DNA of 64,000 nt from Pseudahrensia sp036478985 (GTDB taxonomy: Bacteria > Pseudomonadota > Alphaproteobacteria > Rhizobiales > Rhizobiaceae). The notes beneath the pieces were generated by a model. That model was given only the letters and a program-made list of their open reading frames with translations, did no database searches and was not told where the DNA came from. Shown piece by piece: positions 8,622-17,849 of this stretch (the stretch's first letter is position 1; the number at the start of each line of letters is the position of its first letter). The stretch lies in assembly GCA_036478985.1 (NCBI GenBank), contig JAZGEY010000016.1:48283-112282 (forward strand). Direction: 5' to 3'. Made by a program: the position numbers and the translations under genes.

Positions 8622-9493
8622 TTCAATAGTCGATCTCTTAGAGCATAAAGATCAGGGAAGCATTTGAGCTTGAGTGCGCGCTCCAAAAATTCAACGCCTG
8701 AGGATCCTCCGGTTCCTGATTGTCCGCCGATAATCCGTTCCACTGTTCGCACATGGCTAAAACGCCATTGTTGAAACAGTGTTTCCATATCCATCAGGCT
8801 TTCACCAAGGTTATATAGCGCCCAATGTTCTTCTTGGTTGGAATAGATTGTGTGCCATATCTCAACAATACGAGGGTCTGACACATAAGATTGTTTATGA
8901 TCACGGTTCAGGATGTCGTCGGGTACATCAAACCCTTGGCGAGACAGCATGTGAATGACTTCATCATAAATTGAGAGCTGGTTGAGTTCGGCATTCAATT
9001 TATCAGTAACAGCTTGGTCGTGTTTATGAACCGCTAGGTAGGAGCTGTCCCTGTTGCCCATAATATATTCAACTAAGCGGTATCCCCAGCTTTGAAACCC
9101 AGAAGACTGCCCGAGTGCATCACGAAAGTCTTTATAATCTGAGGGAGTCATGGTCAGCAGAACCTTCCATGAGTTGATCAACTGCTCTTGGATAGCTTTA
9201 ACCCGACCAATGCCTTTAATCGTACGGTTTAGATCATCTTGTTGAATGAGGTTTCTTATTTCGCCCAGTTCAAAATATGCAAGCTTCAGCCATAGCTCAG
9301 CAACCTGGTGGATCATCAAAAACAACAGCTCGTCCCGTTGTGGAGGGTCGGTGAAGGTCTCTTGTAGGTTCAACAGAACATCAAGTTGCAAAAAGTCTGA
9401 ATAGGTTTCGCGCTTATTTGACTTGCCAAAATCAAGCTGGATACTTTTTTCAATTACACGCTTAGGGGCTTTGTCGTTACTCATGATAAACAC
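8618..9493 (-). CDS. kynA: Tryptophan 2,3-dioxygenase
   Basis: A heme enzyme that opens the indole ring of L-tryptophan to N-formylkynurenine, the first step of the kynurenine pathway. Family marks are MIHQVAELWLKL near the N-terminus, DFRDALGQSSGFQSWGYR in the middle, and WRFSHVRTVERIIG followed by GTGGSSG, which includes the proximal heme histidine. The start is a GTG with GGA five bases upstream; an ATG three codons later (9484) is an alternative. No kynureninase or formamidase gene is nearby. It leads a minus-strand run including the EamA transporter. Confidence 0.95.
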   Translation of the reverse strand: MFIMSNDKAPKRVIEKSIQLDFGKSNKRETYSDFLQLDVLLNLQETFTDPPQRDELLFLMIHQVAELWLKLAYFELGEIRNLIQQDDLNRTIKGIGRVKAIQEQLINSWKVLLTMTPSDYKDFRDALGQSSGFQSWGYRLVEYIMGNRDSSYLAVHKHDQAVTDKLNAELNQLSIYDEVIHMLSRQGFDVPDDILNRDHKQSYVSDPRIVEIWHTIYSNQEEHWALYNLGESLMDMETLFQQWRFSHVRTVERIIGGQSGTGGSSGVEFLERALKLKCFPDLYALRDRLLN

Positions 9494-9551
9494 TTGATTC
9501 CGATTGATCCGTGTTTCTTTGGTATTCTCAGTTGGCGATTAAGACAACCAT

Positions 9552-9585
9552 AAAAAAAGCGCGAGTTGTTGAGAACAACCCGCGC
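9552..9585 (-). terminator. Intrinsic terminator downstream of the L,D-transpeptidase gene
   Basis: An inverted repeat with arms GCGCG-A-GTTGTT and AACAAC-C-CGCGC around a GAG loop. Read on the minus strand, it is followed directly by seven T residues. It lies 25 nt past the stop codon of the L,D-transpeptidase gene and separates it from kynA. Confidence 0.88.
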
Positions 9586-9609
9586 CAATAAACTGCAGTG
9601 GTCGTCTTG

Positions 9610-10251
9610 TTATTTACGAACGATAACGCGCGAGCCAACCTTAACTCTTTTATAGAGATCGCTGACATCGTCGTTTGCCATACGGATACAACCCGATGAC
9701 ATTGCTTTGCCAATCGTCCAAGGCTGGTTCGTGCCATGAATACGATAAATCGTTGAGCCAATGTACATGGCGCGTGCACCCAAAGGATTATCCGGGCCAC
9801 CAGCATAGAACGGCTTAAGTTTTACACCTGTTTGCTTCTTTACGCGGGTGATCATTTCAGCAGGTGGACGCCAATCTGGCCATTCAGCCTTACGGGTAAC
9901 TTTATGTTTTCCTGACCATTGGAAGCCGTCACGGCCAACACCCACGCCGTATTTCATCGCGCGGCCCTTTTTCGTGACGTAGTATAGCCGCCGCTCACCC
10001 GTATCAATGATGATTGTTCCAACCGTATATTTTTTATCAATGCGTACTGAGCGCTTACGGATAGGGGACTTATTGGAGCTGAAACGGCGACGCACTGGTT
10101 TCTTATCAAATCTCCAGCGCATTTCTGAATAATCAAACCAGCGATCTTCAATATTCCTAGCAGAGACAGTTGTTGGTTGCACAACTGTGATCATAACTGC
10201 ACTTGCAATTCCAGCCATTGCCATGCGCATCACAAAATTCTTTTTCAACAT
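9610..10251 (-). CDS. L,D-transpeptidase (YkuD domain), periplasmic
   Basis: A secreted cysteine transpeptidase that makes 3-3 peptidoglycan cross-links or attaches proteins to the wall. I place the start at the ATG giving MLKKNFVMRM, because AAGGAA lies 9 nt upstream and the next 30 residues form a clear signal peptide ending in TVSA. The longer upstream frame lacks a ribosome site. The C-terminus has the YkuD active site, His172 in HGT and Cys188 in SSGCIRM, 16 residues apart. The mature N-terminal part is rich in Arg and Lys. The gene has its own terminator. Confidence 0.9.
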   Translation of the reverse strand: MLKKNFVMRMAMAGIASAVMITVVQPTTVSARNIEDRWFDYSEMRWRFDKKPVRRRFSSNKSPIRKRSVRIDKKYTVGTIIIDTGERRLYYVTKKGRAMKYGVGVGRDGFQWSGKHKVTRKAEWPDWRPPAEMITRVKKQTGVKLKPFYAGGPDNPLGARAMYIGSTIYRIHGTNQPWTIGKAMSSGCIRMANDDVSDLYKRVKVGSRVIVRK

Positions 10252-10380
10252 TGTAGTGAGTTCCTTCTTAAACATGCCCCGGAGCAGTTTTGAGTATTCT
10301 ATAGCACGAATCATACAGCCAATAACTAAACGATACACGATATGTTTCATCGAAATTTCCCAATTTTTCGTGAACAACAG

Positions 10381-12009
10381 TTAGCTCAAATTGAGTTCTT
10401 TGAAAAAATCATTGCCTTTGTCATCAATGACTATGAATGCGGGGAAATCTTTCACCTCGATTTTCCAAACTGCTTCCATTCCCAACTCTTTATATTCGAC
10501 AACCTCAACCTTGGTGATGCAATCTTGAGCCAAGCGCGCCGCGGGACCACCAATAGATCCAAGGTAGAAACCGCCATGTTGTTTACACGCGTCTCTCACC
10601 TGTCTGGAGCGGTTGCCCTTTGCCAACATAACCATCGAGCCGCCAAAAGATTGGAATTGATCCACGTAGGAATCCATGCGCCCCGCAGTGGTTGGTCCAA
10701 ATGAACCTGAAGCCATTCCAGTGGGCGTTTTTGCAGGGCCAGCGTAATAGACCGGATGATCTTTCATATATTGAGGCATTTCTTCACCCGCTTCCAAACG
10801 CGCGCGTATTTTTGAGTGAGCAAGGTCGCGGGCAACAATGATTGTGCCATTCAAAGAGAGGCGTGTTTTAACGGGATGTTTTGATAACTCCGCGAGAATT
10901 TTGTCCATTGGTTTGTTCAAATCAATCTCAATAACACCGCCACTGAACTCAGTTTCGTCCACATCCGGCATATATTTCGCAGGCTCTGTTTCAAGAGTCT
11001 CAAGGAAAACGCCTTCTTTGGTGATTTTACCCATGGCCTGCCTATCCGCCGAGCAGGATACACCCAGCCCAATGGGTAAAGATGCCCCGTGGCGAGGAAG
11101 ACGGATAACACGGACATCGTGGCAGAAATATTTGCCACCGAACTGAGCGCCAACACCCATGTTCTGCGTGATTTTATGGATTTCTTGTTCCATCTCAAGA
11201 TCACGGAAGGCGTGGCCCGCCTCTGAACCTTTTGTTGGCAATTCATCAAGATATTTTGTGGATGCCATTTTTACAGTTTTCAACACCTGCTCAGCAGATG
11301 TGCCACCAATTACAATTGCCAAATGGTATGGCGGACAAGCGGCAGTCCCCAAGGTCAATATTTTTTCACTCAGAAAGTCTATCATTCTATCGTGGGTGAG
11401 TAGGGAAGGGCTGCCTTGATAAAAGAAGGTCTTGTTTGCGGAACCGCCACCCTTTGCGATGAATTGGAATTTATAACCGTCTGTTCCCTCAGAATAGATA
11501 TCAATCTGTGCGGGCAGATTGTTTTTTGTATTCACCTCTTCAAACATAGAAAGCGGTGCAAGTTGAGAATAGCGCAGGTTCTTTTTAAAGTAGGCATCCA
11601 TAATGCCTTGGCTAATAGCTTCTTCATCACTACCGCTAGTGATGACGGCGCGGCCCCGTTTCCCCATGACAATTGCCGTGCCCGTGTCTTGGCACATGGG
11701 CAGTACACCACCAGCTGCAATGTTTGCATTCTTCAAGAGATCAAAAGCAACGAAACGATCGTTTTGTGTTGCTTCGGAGTCATCTAATATGGAAGCTAAT
11801 TGTTTAAGGTGAGCTGGCCGCAGTAAATGATTGATGTCCATAAAGGCTTGTTCAGCAAGGAGCCGGATCGCCTCTGGATCAATCTTTAAAAACTCAGTGC
11901 CCTCCACATCTACAGTGGATACAAAATCAGAAGTGAGCTTTCGGTAGGGCGTGGAATCATCGCCGAGCGGGAAGATGTCAACGTGAGGAGAATGATTGTT
12001 CTCTGGCAT
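10381..12009 (-). CDS. Fumarate hydratase, class I (iron-sulfur)
   Basis: A 542-residue class I fumarase that hydrates fumarate to malate in the TCA cycle using an oxygen-labile 4Fe-4S cluster. The three cluster cysteines are visible: Cys106 in MCQDTGT, Cys225 in AACPPYH and Cys319 in GVSCSADR, with spacing like that of the E. coli FumA cysteines. Both the catalytic N-terminal and the C-terminal swivelling domain are present (FGPTTAGRMDSYVD near the C-terminus). It is separated from the L,D-transpeptidase gene by about 130 nt and is probably a single-gene unit. Confidence 0.95.
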   Translation of the reverse strand: MPENNHSPHVDIFPLGDDSTPYRKLTSDFVSTVDVEGTEFLKIDPEAIRLLAEQAFMDINHLLRPAHLKQLASILDDSEATQNDRFVAFDLLKNANIAAGGVLPMCQDTGTAIVMGKRGRAVITSGSDEEAISQGIMDAYFKKNLRYSQLAPLSMFEEVNTKNNLPAQIDIYSEGTDGYKFQFIAKGGGSANKTFFYQGSPSLLTHDRMIDFLSEKILTLGTAACPPYHLAIVIGGTSAEQVLKTVKMASTKYLDELPTKGSEAGHAFRDLEMEQEIHKITQNMGVGAQFGGKYFCHDVRVIRLPRHGASLPIGLGVSCSADRQAMGKITKEGVFLETLETEPAKYMPDVDETEFSGGVIEIDLNKPMDKILAELSKHPVKTRLSLNGTIIVARDLAHSKIRARLEAGEEMPQYMKDHPVYYAGPAKTPTGMASGSFGPTTAGRMDSYVDQFQSFGGSMVMLAKGNRSRQVRDACKQHGGFYLGSIGGPAARLAQDCITKVEVVEYKELGMEAVWKIEVKDFPAFIVIDDKGNDFFKELNLS

Positions 12010-12209
12010 ACGAGAGTAGCTTTCAAATTGTACAGTTCTTTCTTATTTAGCGCTTGCTTGAGCCAGACTTCAAGTCGTCAAGTTGGGGTACTGGTAGGAA
12101 ACGGTATATTTATGTGATATATAAAGCACTTAAGCCTGAGTTGTGTTTAAGAAATTATCAATTTTGATGACGTAAGGGAAGTTGATTGCAGCAATTTCTA
12201 GGGGGCAAG

Positions 12210-12641
12210 ATGTCAAAAGATTTAGACGAGATTCGAACGCACCTGAAGATACTTGATGATGCTGACCCCCAGTTCCATTTGCGTAGTGCTGTTGCATCAT
12301 TCCTGTTTATGGTGATGCCAATTGATGGCGAAACACACCCAAAGGAATTTGATCGGCTGTGCAGAATTCTTGCTGACGAATTTGAAATCTCAGATAATGA
12401 AACGTTCAAGCTTATCAAACATGCGCGAGAAAATCAGTTAGATGATGACGGAATGACAGAAACGGCTGGTATTCTTAAAGCCGGTTTCCCGAAAAGCGAA
12501 CTACTTATTCTAGTCTCTCATATGTGGGAAATGGTTTTTGCTGACGGAGTAATGCATGAGGCTGAAGTAAGTTTGGTGGAGAGGGTGGCACATTTGTTAG
12601 ATATTACGCCAGATGAAATCTCAAGGGTCATGCTCACGTAA
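12210..12641 (+). CDS. TerB-like (tellurite-resistance TerB/DjlA N-terminal fold) protein
   Basis: A 143-residue, mostly helical, acidic cytoplasmic protein. The pattern AVASFLFMVMPIDGETHPKE and MVFADGVMHEAEVSLVERVAHLL, two repeated acidic 'DG-x2-H-x2-E' segments, is typical of the TerB-like helical domain, which probably binds metal. The start is the ATG with AGGGGGC a few bases upstream; an upstream TTG in frame is unlikely. Single TerB-like genes are common in Hyphomicrobiales and have no settled function. No other ter genes are nearby. Confidence 0.75.
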   Translation: MSKDLDEIRTHLKILDDADPQFHLRSAVASFLFMVMPIDGETHPKEFDRLCRILADEFEISDNETFKLIKHARENQLDDDGMTETAGILKAGFPKSELLILVSHMWEMVFADGVMHEAEVSLVERVAHLLDITPDEISRVMLT

Positions 12642-12658
12642 TTTAGTGCCTTGAATTG

Positions 12659-13339
12659 CTACATTGTCTTAATGAGGTCATCCGTCGATTTTTTTAATTC
12701 AGTATAATGACTGATAATTGTAGTTGCCTTCATTTCTTCGACAGGCACATCAGGGTAACCAAAATCCACCGCGATTGAGGGGATATTTGCTGCTCTGGCC
12801 GCTAATATATCGTTCGTTGTATCTCCGACCATTATTGCTAGGTTCGGGCTGCCGCCTGCTAATTTGATCGTTTCAATCAAATGCGCTGGGTCCGGTTTTC
12901 TAAAGTCAAAGCTATCGCCACCTGTAATGGCAGAAAAACGAGAAAGCTCCCCCATTTTCTGTAACATATCTCGGGCGTAGTGCTCGTATTTGTTCGTACA
13001 AACGGCCAATATCCACCCGTTACTTGCTAGATCGTCAAGGGCAGACAAGGCCCCTTCATAAAACACTGTGTGATCAGCGATATGAGCTTCATAGTTCTGC
13101 AAAAAGATTGAGAACAGCTCTTTGTGTCGTTCTGTTGAGAGTGGGAGGTTATTAAGGTTGTAAGCGAGTTCAATCATCTTCATCGCTCCACTACCAACGG
13201 TAGCCCCGACATCGGCCAATGTGAGAGGCGGAACACCGTCCAGCTCAGTCGTTTTGTTGAGTGCGGGGACAAGATCCCTAATGCTATCAACAAGCGTGCC
13301 ATCGAGGTCAAAAACTATGGTCTTTTGAGATGAAGGCAT
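12659..13339 (-). CDS. gph: HAD-superfamily phosphatase, phosphoglycolate phosphatase-like
   Basis: A HAD hydrolase that dephosphorylates small phosphate esters such as 2-phosphoglycolate. Motif I is VFDLDGTLVDS at the N-terminus, motif II is AVCTNK, and the region MVGDTTNDILAARAA is motif IV. The ATG at 13339 gives a 226-residue protein of normal length. A longer frame from a TTG at 13405 adds an uncharged Ser/Pro-rich extension with no ribosome site. The gene is divergent from rpiA, which fits a carbon-salvage pairing, though phosphoglycolate specificity is not proven. Confidence 0.85.
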   Translation of the reverse strand: MPSSQKTIVFDLDGTLVDSIRDLVPALNKTTELDGVPPLTLADVGATVGSGAMKMIELAYNLNNLPLSTERHKELFSIFLQNYEAHIADHTVFYEGALSALDDLASNGWILAVCTNKYEHYARDMLQKMGELSRFSAITGGDSFDFRKPDPAHLIETIKLAGGSPNLAIMVGDTTNDILAARAANIPSIAVDFGYPDVPVEEMKATTIISHYTELKKSTDDLIKTM

Positions 13340-13495
13340 ATTTGAAACGCTCGTTGAGGTAATTCCGTGTTGGGTAGGCGAAGGATTGCTAGATGGAAAC
13401 CCCAAAAAAAACTTTTTGTAACTTTAATCTGTTGTAGCGGCCTTGAAGGTGTCGTGTTATCGAAGCTGAAATATTTCTTATCGTTGAGTACGTAG

Positions 13496-14194
13496 ATGTC
13501 TGATTCTCTAAAAGCTCAAGTTGGCCTTGCCGTAATGGATTATGTCCATGATGGAATGAAGCTTGGTATTGGCACAGGTTCAACCGCTGAAGCTTTTATC
13601 CGTGTCCTAGCGCCTGCAATTGCCGATGGTCTTAAGATCATTGGCGTTCCTACCTCCACACGCACAGCTGCATTATGTGAAGAGTTGGGCGTTCCACTCA
13701 CGACGCTGGATGAAACTCCAGAGCTTGATTTGACGATTGATGGGGCCGATGAAATTGACCCAGCGCTAAATTTAATAAAAGGCGGCGGCGCGGCCCTGCT
13801 TCGAGAGAAAATTGTTGCAGCAGCGTCGAGGGAGATGTTGGTAATCGCTGACGATAGTAAGCTAGTGAAAACCCTTGGAAAATTTCCTTTGCCTATTGAG
13901 ATCAATCTCTTTGGAATGACGGCCACACAATTGTTGATAGAGAAAACAAGTGCAAAGCTTGGTGTGGTTGGCCCAATTTCCTTACGAAAGAACCCAGATG
14001 GTACGGCCTTGATAACAGACGGTGGACATCTTTTGTTGGATGCATCTTTTGGCCGCATTGCTGATCCACTAGCACTTGCTCACAGTTTGAACGCCATTCC
14101 TGGGGTTGTTGAACATGGACTGTTTACAGGCCTTGCAACACGCGCCATTGTTGCTGGAAAAGATGGTATTAAAATTGTAGAACCAAAACAATAA
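13496..14194 (+). CDS. rpiA: Ribose-5-phosphate isomerase A
   Basis: Interconverts ribose 5-phosphate and ribulose 5-phosphate in the pentose phosphate pathway. It is 232 residues with the phosphate-binding GIGTGSTAEAFI near the N-terminus, the catalytic TIDGADEIDP loop, and IKGGGAALLREKI, all standard for RpiA. The next gene (DUF2059) starts 58 nt downstream, beyond a short perfect hairpin. Confidence 0.96.
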   Translation: MSDSLKAQVGLAVMDYVHDGMKLGIGTGSTAEAFIRVLAPAIADGLKIIGVPTSTRTAALCEELGVPLTTLDETPELDLTIDGADEIDPALNLIKGGGAALLREKIVAAASREMLVIADDSKLVKTLGKFPLPIEINLFGMTATQLLIEKTSAKLGVVGPISLRKNPDGTALITDGGHLLLDASFGRIADPLALAHSLNAIPGVVEHGLFTGLATRAIVAGKDGIKIVEPKQ

Positions 14195-14203
14195 TTTCAA
14201 CTT

Positions 14204-14220
14204 CTTGGCATGATGCCAAG
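14204..14220. repeat. Perfect inverted repeat between rpiA and the DUF2059 gene
   Basis: The arms CTTGGCA and TGCCAAG are separated by TGA, giving a 7-bp perfect stem with a 3-base loop. It starts 9 nt after the rpiA stop. No T-run follows, so it is a weak candidate for termination. It could be an mRNA-stabilising hairpin or an operator. Confidence 0.5.
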
Positions 14221-14252
14221 CTTAACACTGTAGTGACTGGAGCCTATCAAAT

Positions 14253-14750
14253 ATGTCTCTTAGAGCCCCCCAAATATCTTTTGTCATTGTGCTGATTATA
14301 ACAGCACTGTTTTCAAGCAGCTCATTTGCACAGGAGCCAAGTGCTTCTCATTTAGCAGTTGCCCGTAAAGCTTTGTCAGCAACAAAAGCGACTGAGTCAT
14401 TCGATGCAATTCTATTCAATGCATCTGCAAAATTAAAAAACCAGCTTATTGCAAAAAACCCTGACAAAGCGGACGCAATTTCGAACATTGTTGACGAAGA
14501 AGCACTTGCCCTTGCGACCCGCCGTGGCGATTTGGAAGGAGAGGCCACTAGGCTTTTTGCAACTCAATTTACTGAGCAAGAGCTAAATGATATCGCAGCA
14601 TTTTTTAGCTCGGAGGCAGGCTCAAAATATCTAGCTACTACTCCGGTGCTTGCTACAGAATTGAGTAAATCTGCACGGGTATGGGCAAATGGTATCACCC
14701 GTGACATGTCGGCTAATGTACTTAAACGAATGAGCGAGGCTGGTAACTAA
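14253..14750 (+). CDS. DUF2059-domain secreted protein
   Basis: A 165-residue protein with a signal peptide (hydrophobic residues about 8-25, cleavage after SSFA). The mature part is helical, with the DUF2059 pattern FTEQELNDIAAFFSSEAGSKYL. This domain is widespread in Proteobacteria as a periplasmic protein of unknown role. It lies between rpiA and gor on the same strand, in many alphaproteobacteria-like order, so it may be cotranscribed with them. Confidence 0.8.
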   Translation: MSLRAPQISFVIVLIITALFSSSSFAQEPSASHLAVARKALSATKATESFDAILFNASAKLKNQLIAKNPDKADAISNIVDEEALALATRRGDLEGEATRLFATQFTEQELNDIAAFFSSEAGSKYLATTPVLATELSKSARVWANGITRDMSANVLKRMSEAGN

Positions 14751-14786
14751 AACTGGCAATTTTTCTCCTAGTATAGGCCGACAACT

Positions 14787-16181
14787 ATGGAATTCGACTT
14801 TGACCTGTTCGTAATTGGCGGTGGATCTGGTGGCGTGCGTGCTGCAAATCGTACATCAGCTTTGGGTAAGCGCGTTGGTATTGCTGAAGAAAGCCGATAC
14901 GGCGGCACTTGCGTTATCCGAGGCTGTGTCCCCAAAAAGCTTTATGTCTATGCGTCTACCTACCACGAGCATTTTGAAGACGCGGCCGGCTATGGTTGGA
15001 ACGTTGGTGAGGTTTCTTTTGATTGGAAAAAGCTAGTTTCAAGTAAAGAGGCTGAGATTACACGGCTTGAAGGCTTTTACATCAAAGGTTTAGCATCGAA
15101 CGGGGTAGAGGCTTTTAACAGCCGTGCGGAGCTACGCGGGCCACACGAAATTTATCTCTCTGCAGAGAACAAAACAGTCACTGCAGAAAGAATAATGATA
15201 GCTGTCGGGGGTACTCCAAACATCAACAGTGGATTGCAGGGGCATGAGCTTGGGATAGTTTCTGACGACGCTTTTGACTTATATGAGTTGCCTAAGAGCA
15301 TCGTTATCGTTGGCGCTGGGTATATTGCCGTTGAATTCGCCGGAATTTTTAATGGCTTTGGAGTTGATACAACGCTCGTCTATCGCGGGGATGAAATCCT
15401 ACGTGGGTTTGATAATGATGTGCGCGTGTTGTTGCATGAAGAATACGAAAAACGCGGCATTAAAATCATCACCGAGCAGGTTATTACCAAAATTGAACTG
15501 GGCGATGATGAAAACAGAATAGCGCATCTTTCTGGTGGCGATGTTTTGGAGGTTGAGCAAGTGATGTTTGCCATGGGGCGAACACCGCTAACCCAAACAT
15601 TGGGCTTGGAAACGGCAGGGGTTGAGACCTGTAGCCGTGGGTATATTAAAGTTGACGACTATTCTCGCACGAATGTTGAAAACATTTGGGCGGTTGGTGA
15701 TGTGACGGATAGGGTTCCGTTAACGCCCGTGGCTATCCATGAGGCAATGTGTTTCGTTGCAACTGAATACCGTGATGATCCGCAAAAACCAGATCACGCT
15801 ATGATACCCACAGCCGTTTTCTCACACCCAGAAATTGGCACCGTGGGTATGAGCGAGGAAGATGCGGGAGCCGCATTTGAAAAATTGAACATCTTCCGCG
15901 CAAAATTCCGCCCAATGAAAAACACGCTTTCGGGCCGCGACAGCCAAATGCTGATGAAACTCGTGGTTGATGCTGCCACCGATAAAGTCGTGGGGGCACA
16001 TATCTTGGGGCCTGATGCTGGTGAGATGGCGCAACTGCTAGCGATTGCAATGAAAATGGGAAGCACCAAGAAAGACTTTGATGCAACGATGGCGCTGCAT
16101 CCAAGCGCTGCAGAAGAACTCGTTACGATGTATGAGCCAAGCTACACAGTTGTGAATGGCAAGCGGGTAGGCGAGAGCTAA
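14787..16181 (+). CDS. gor: Glutathione-disulfide reductase
   Basis: An NADPH-dependent flavoenzyme that keeps glutathione reduced in the cytoplasm. It is 464 residues. The FAD motif is GGGSGGVRAA, the redox-active disulfide is in GTCVIRGCVPKK, the NADPH-binding GAGYIAVEFAGI is central, and the C-terminal HPSAAEELVTM provides the catalytic His-Glu pair. The stop codon interlocks with that of the convergent hydrolase gene in 4 nt. Confidence 0.95.
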   Translation: MEFDFDLFVIGGGSGGVRAANRTSALGKRVGIAEESRYGGTCVIRGCVPKKLYVYASTYHEHFEDAAGYGWNVGEVSFDWKKLVSSKEAEITRLEGFYIKGLASNGVEAFNSRAELRGPHEIYLSAENKTVTAERIMIAVGGTPNINSGLQGHELGIVSDDAFDLYELPKSIVIVGAGYIAVEFAGIFNGFGVDTTLVYRGDEILRGFDNDVRVLLHEEYEKRGIKIITEQVITKIELGDDENRIAHLSGGDVLEVEQVMFAMGRTPLTQTLGLETAGVETCSRGYIKVDDYSRTNVENIWAVGDVTDRVPLTPVAIHEAMCFVATEYRDDPQKPDHAMIPTAVFSHPEIGTVGMSEEDAGAAFEKLNIFRAKFRPMKNTLSGRDSQMLMKLVVDAATDKVVGAHILGPDAGEMAQLLAIAMKMGSTKKDFDATMALHPSAAEELVTMYEPSYTVVNGKRVGES

Positions 16182-17074
16182 ATCTCAGTATTTGGGAACT
16201 GCCCATCGAGTAAAAAATCTGCAGCCAAATCCCAATGGCTTTCTTTATGGCGTCTGCTGAAGAACCCGAGGTGACCGATTTTACCGCTTTCTCCCGGTAC
16301 AGCCAATGCGTGACGCAAATCAGCATTGGTATAGTGCTTCATAAATTCACCAATGGCTTTCTCATTCCCCCAAGGGTCGTCTGTCACTCGGATTGAGAGA
16401 TAGGGCAGGGTGACTTTCTCAAAGTTTTCTAATCCTGGTACATCTTTTCGTGAAAACCAGTAATCGTCCTGAGCAATCCAATCAGCCCAGTCCAGCATGA
16501 TTTTACCTGGGTAGGGTTCGCCGGGGCTAATTATTTTTGGCACATAACCGAGGGTTCTGGAGGCTATACGCCCCATTACTTGTGTTAGAAACCAAACTTG
16601 GTAGGGCGTGTCTAAATCTCGCCAATAACCCGACATGGTAGCAACGGTTGCATAACGTTCGAAAAATTGAGATGCACCTGAAAGCCCAAGCGCCTGTCCA
16701 CCGTAAGAATGGCCCATGCCAACCAGTGGGTTATTGGGATATTCCTCGAGGAGCCAATTGGTGCAGGCTGGAAAGTCATACTGGGCCCAGTGGAACATCC
16801 GTAATTCTTTCCAGCGGGATCGCTCACCCGAAGAATCGCACATGCCGCGATAGTCATAGGTAAGTACGGCTGCTGCACCTTGCTCTACCAGATAACGAGC
16901 AAAATTTGCATAGTACCACCGAGGAACACCCGCTGCAGCAGAAATCATAACCACTGGTGCTTCTTGTTGTGGGGCAGGGTGGCTGAAAACCGTGGCAGCT
17001 AAGTCCCAATTTTTGGGAGCCGCAATGGTGACATCTCGCTCGTTTACGGTTGGTTTGTCTGGTTCGTCATTCAT
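16178..17074 (-). CDS. Alpha/beta hydrolase, YheT/serine aminopeptidase-like
   Basis: A 298-residue alpha/beta hydrolase. The nucleophile elbow is GMGHSYGGQ, and TYDYRGMCDSSG is the usual oxyanion-region segment of this group. The region near the C-terminus, GKIGHLGFFSRRH, provides a candidate catalytic histidine, and RVTDDPWG a candidate Asp. No signal peptide is seen, so it is likely cytoplasmic. The substrate is unknown. Confidence 0.78.
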   Translation of the reverse strand: MNDEPDKPTVNERDVTIAAPKNWDLAATVFSHPAPQQEAPVVMISAAAGVPRWYYANFARYLVEQGAAAVLTYDYRGMCDSSGERSRWKELRMFHWAQYDFPACTNWLLEEYPNNPLVGMGHSYGGQALGLSGASQFFERYATVATMSGYWRDLDTPYQVWFLTQVMGRIASRTLGYVPKIISPGEPYPGKIMLDWADWIAQDDYWFSRKDVPGLENFEKVTLPYLSIRVTDDPWGNEKAIGEFMKHYTNADLRHALAVPGESGKIGHLGFFSRRHKESHWDLAADFLLDGQFPNTEI

Positions 17075-17296
17075 CAGTTTGCTCGCTTAAGCTGATACGT
17101 GTTTTGCCATTGATCAATCCAATTGTTAGGAACAGTTGCTTACCTTTACGTTTAAGTCAATTAACGACTCAAGTGTTCATAGTTCAGTTGGATATATGTT
17201 GAGAGATAAAAACGAGGGGGTGAGGACGGAGTGATCATTTTGATCCGTCTCAAGCCAAGCTAGACCTTACCATAATTACGTTTTATAAACGATCCC

Positions 17297-17734
17297 ATGA
17301 ACCCTCAATTCCGATCTGGACTGCCATCTGATGCCCCCGACTGCGTCGACATATTGCGCGATTGGGTGGAAGAAACACGATGGATGCCCGCGCCCGACGA
17401 GCGGCAGGAGTTGGTGGTTTATTGGCAGGGTATCTTTGAGAGTGATTTGGCATGGGTTGCCGAGATAGGAGACCACATCGTTGGGTTTTGCACCCGTAGT
17501 GATGAACTCGTTGGCGCACTTTATGTGATACCCGAGGCGCGAAGCGCAGGCATCGGCAAACATTTGCTAGACTTGGCAAAAGCAAATCGCGACTGGATAG
17601 CTCTATGGGCATATGAAAAAAACACACCTGCCCGAAAATTTTATCAACGTGAGGGGCTAATCGAAGTGTCTCGGGAAATCGAGGAAGAAACAAACCTCAT
17701 GGAAATCAAGCATCACTGGGCCAGCTCAAGCTGA
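17297..17734 (+). CDS. GNAT-family N-acetyltransferase
   Basis: A 145-residue GCN5-related acetyltransferase. The acetyl-CoA-binding motif A reads VIPEARSAGIGKHLL, matching the R-x2-G-x-G/A signature, and AYEKNTPARKFYQREG is motif B. The substrate cannot be predicted. The 220 nt upstream carry only a possible short inverted repeat (GACGGA/TCCGTC near 17224-17248) and no recognisable gene. Confidence 0.82.
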   Translation: MNPQFRSGLPSDAPDCVDILRDWVEETRWMPAPDERQELVVYWQGIFESDLAWVAEIGDHIVGFCTRSDELVGALYVIPEARSAGIGKHLLDLAKANRDWIALWAYEKNTPARKFYQREGLIEVSREIEEETNLMEIKHHWASSS

Positions 17735-17849
17735 CATTGGTATGTTGTTTGGGCTCTAAGCAGCTATACACACCGAGCCACTAACCTATTTGGTGTTATC
17801 GTAGGGTTAGAGTAGTTACCATGGGACACTTGAACGAATTGGGTTTGAC

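Noticed and set aside
13540..14058. Open 172-codon frame antisense to rpiA
   Set aside because: RpiA is certain on the other strand, and the antisense product is Ser-rich without a recognisable fold.
17150..17170. TTAA-N5-TTAA site upstream of the GNAT gene
   Set aside because: Spacer length is 5, not 7, so it does not fit a CtrA site; AT-rich chance is likely.
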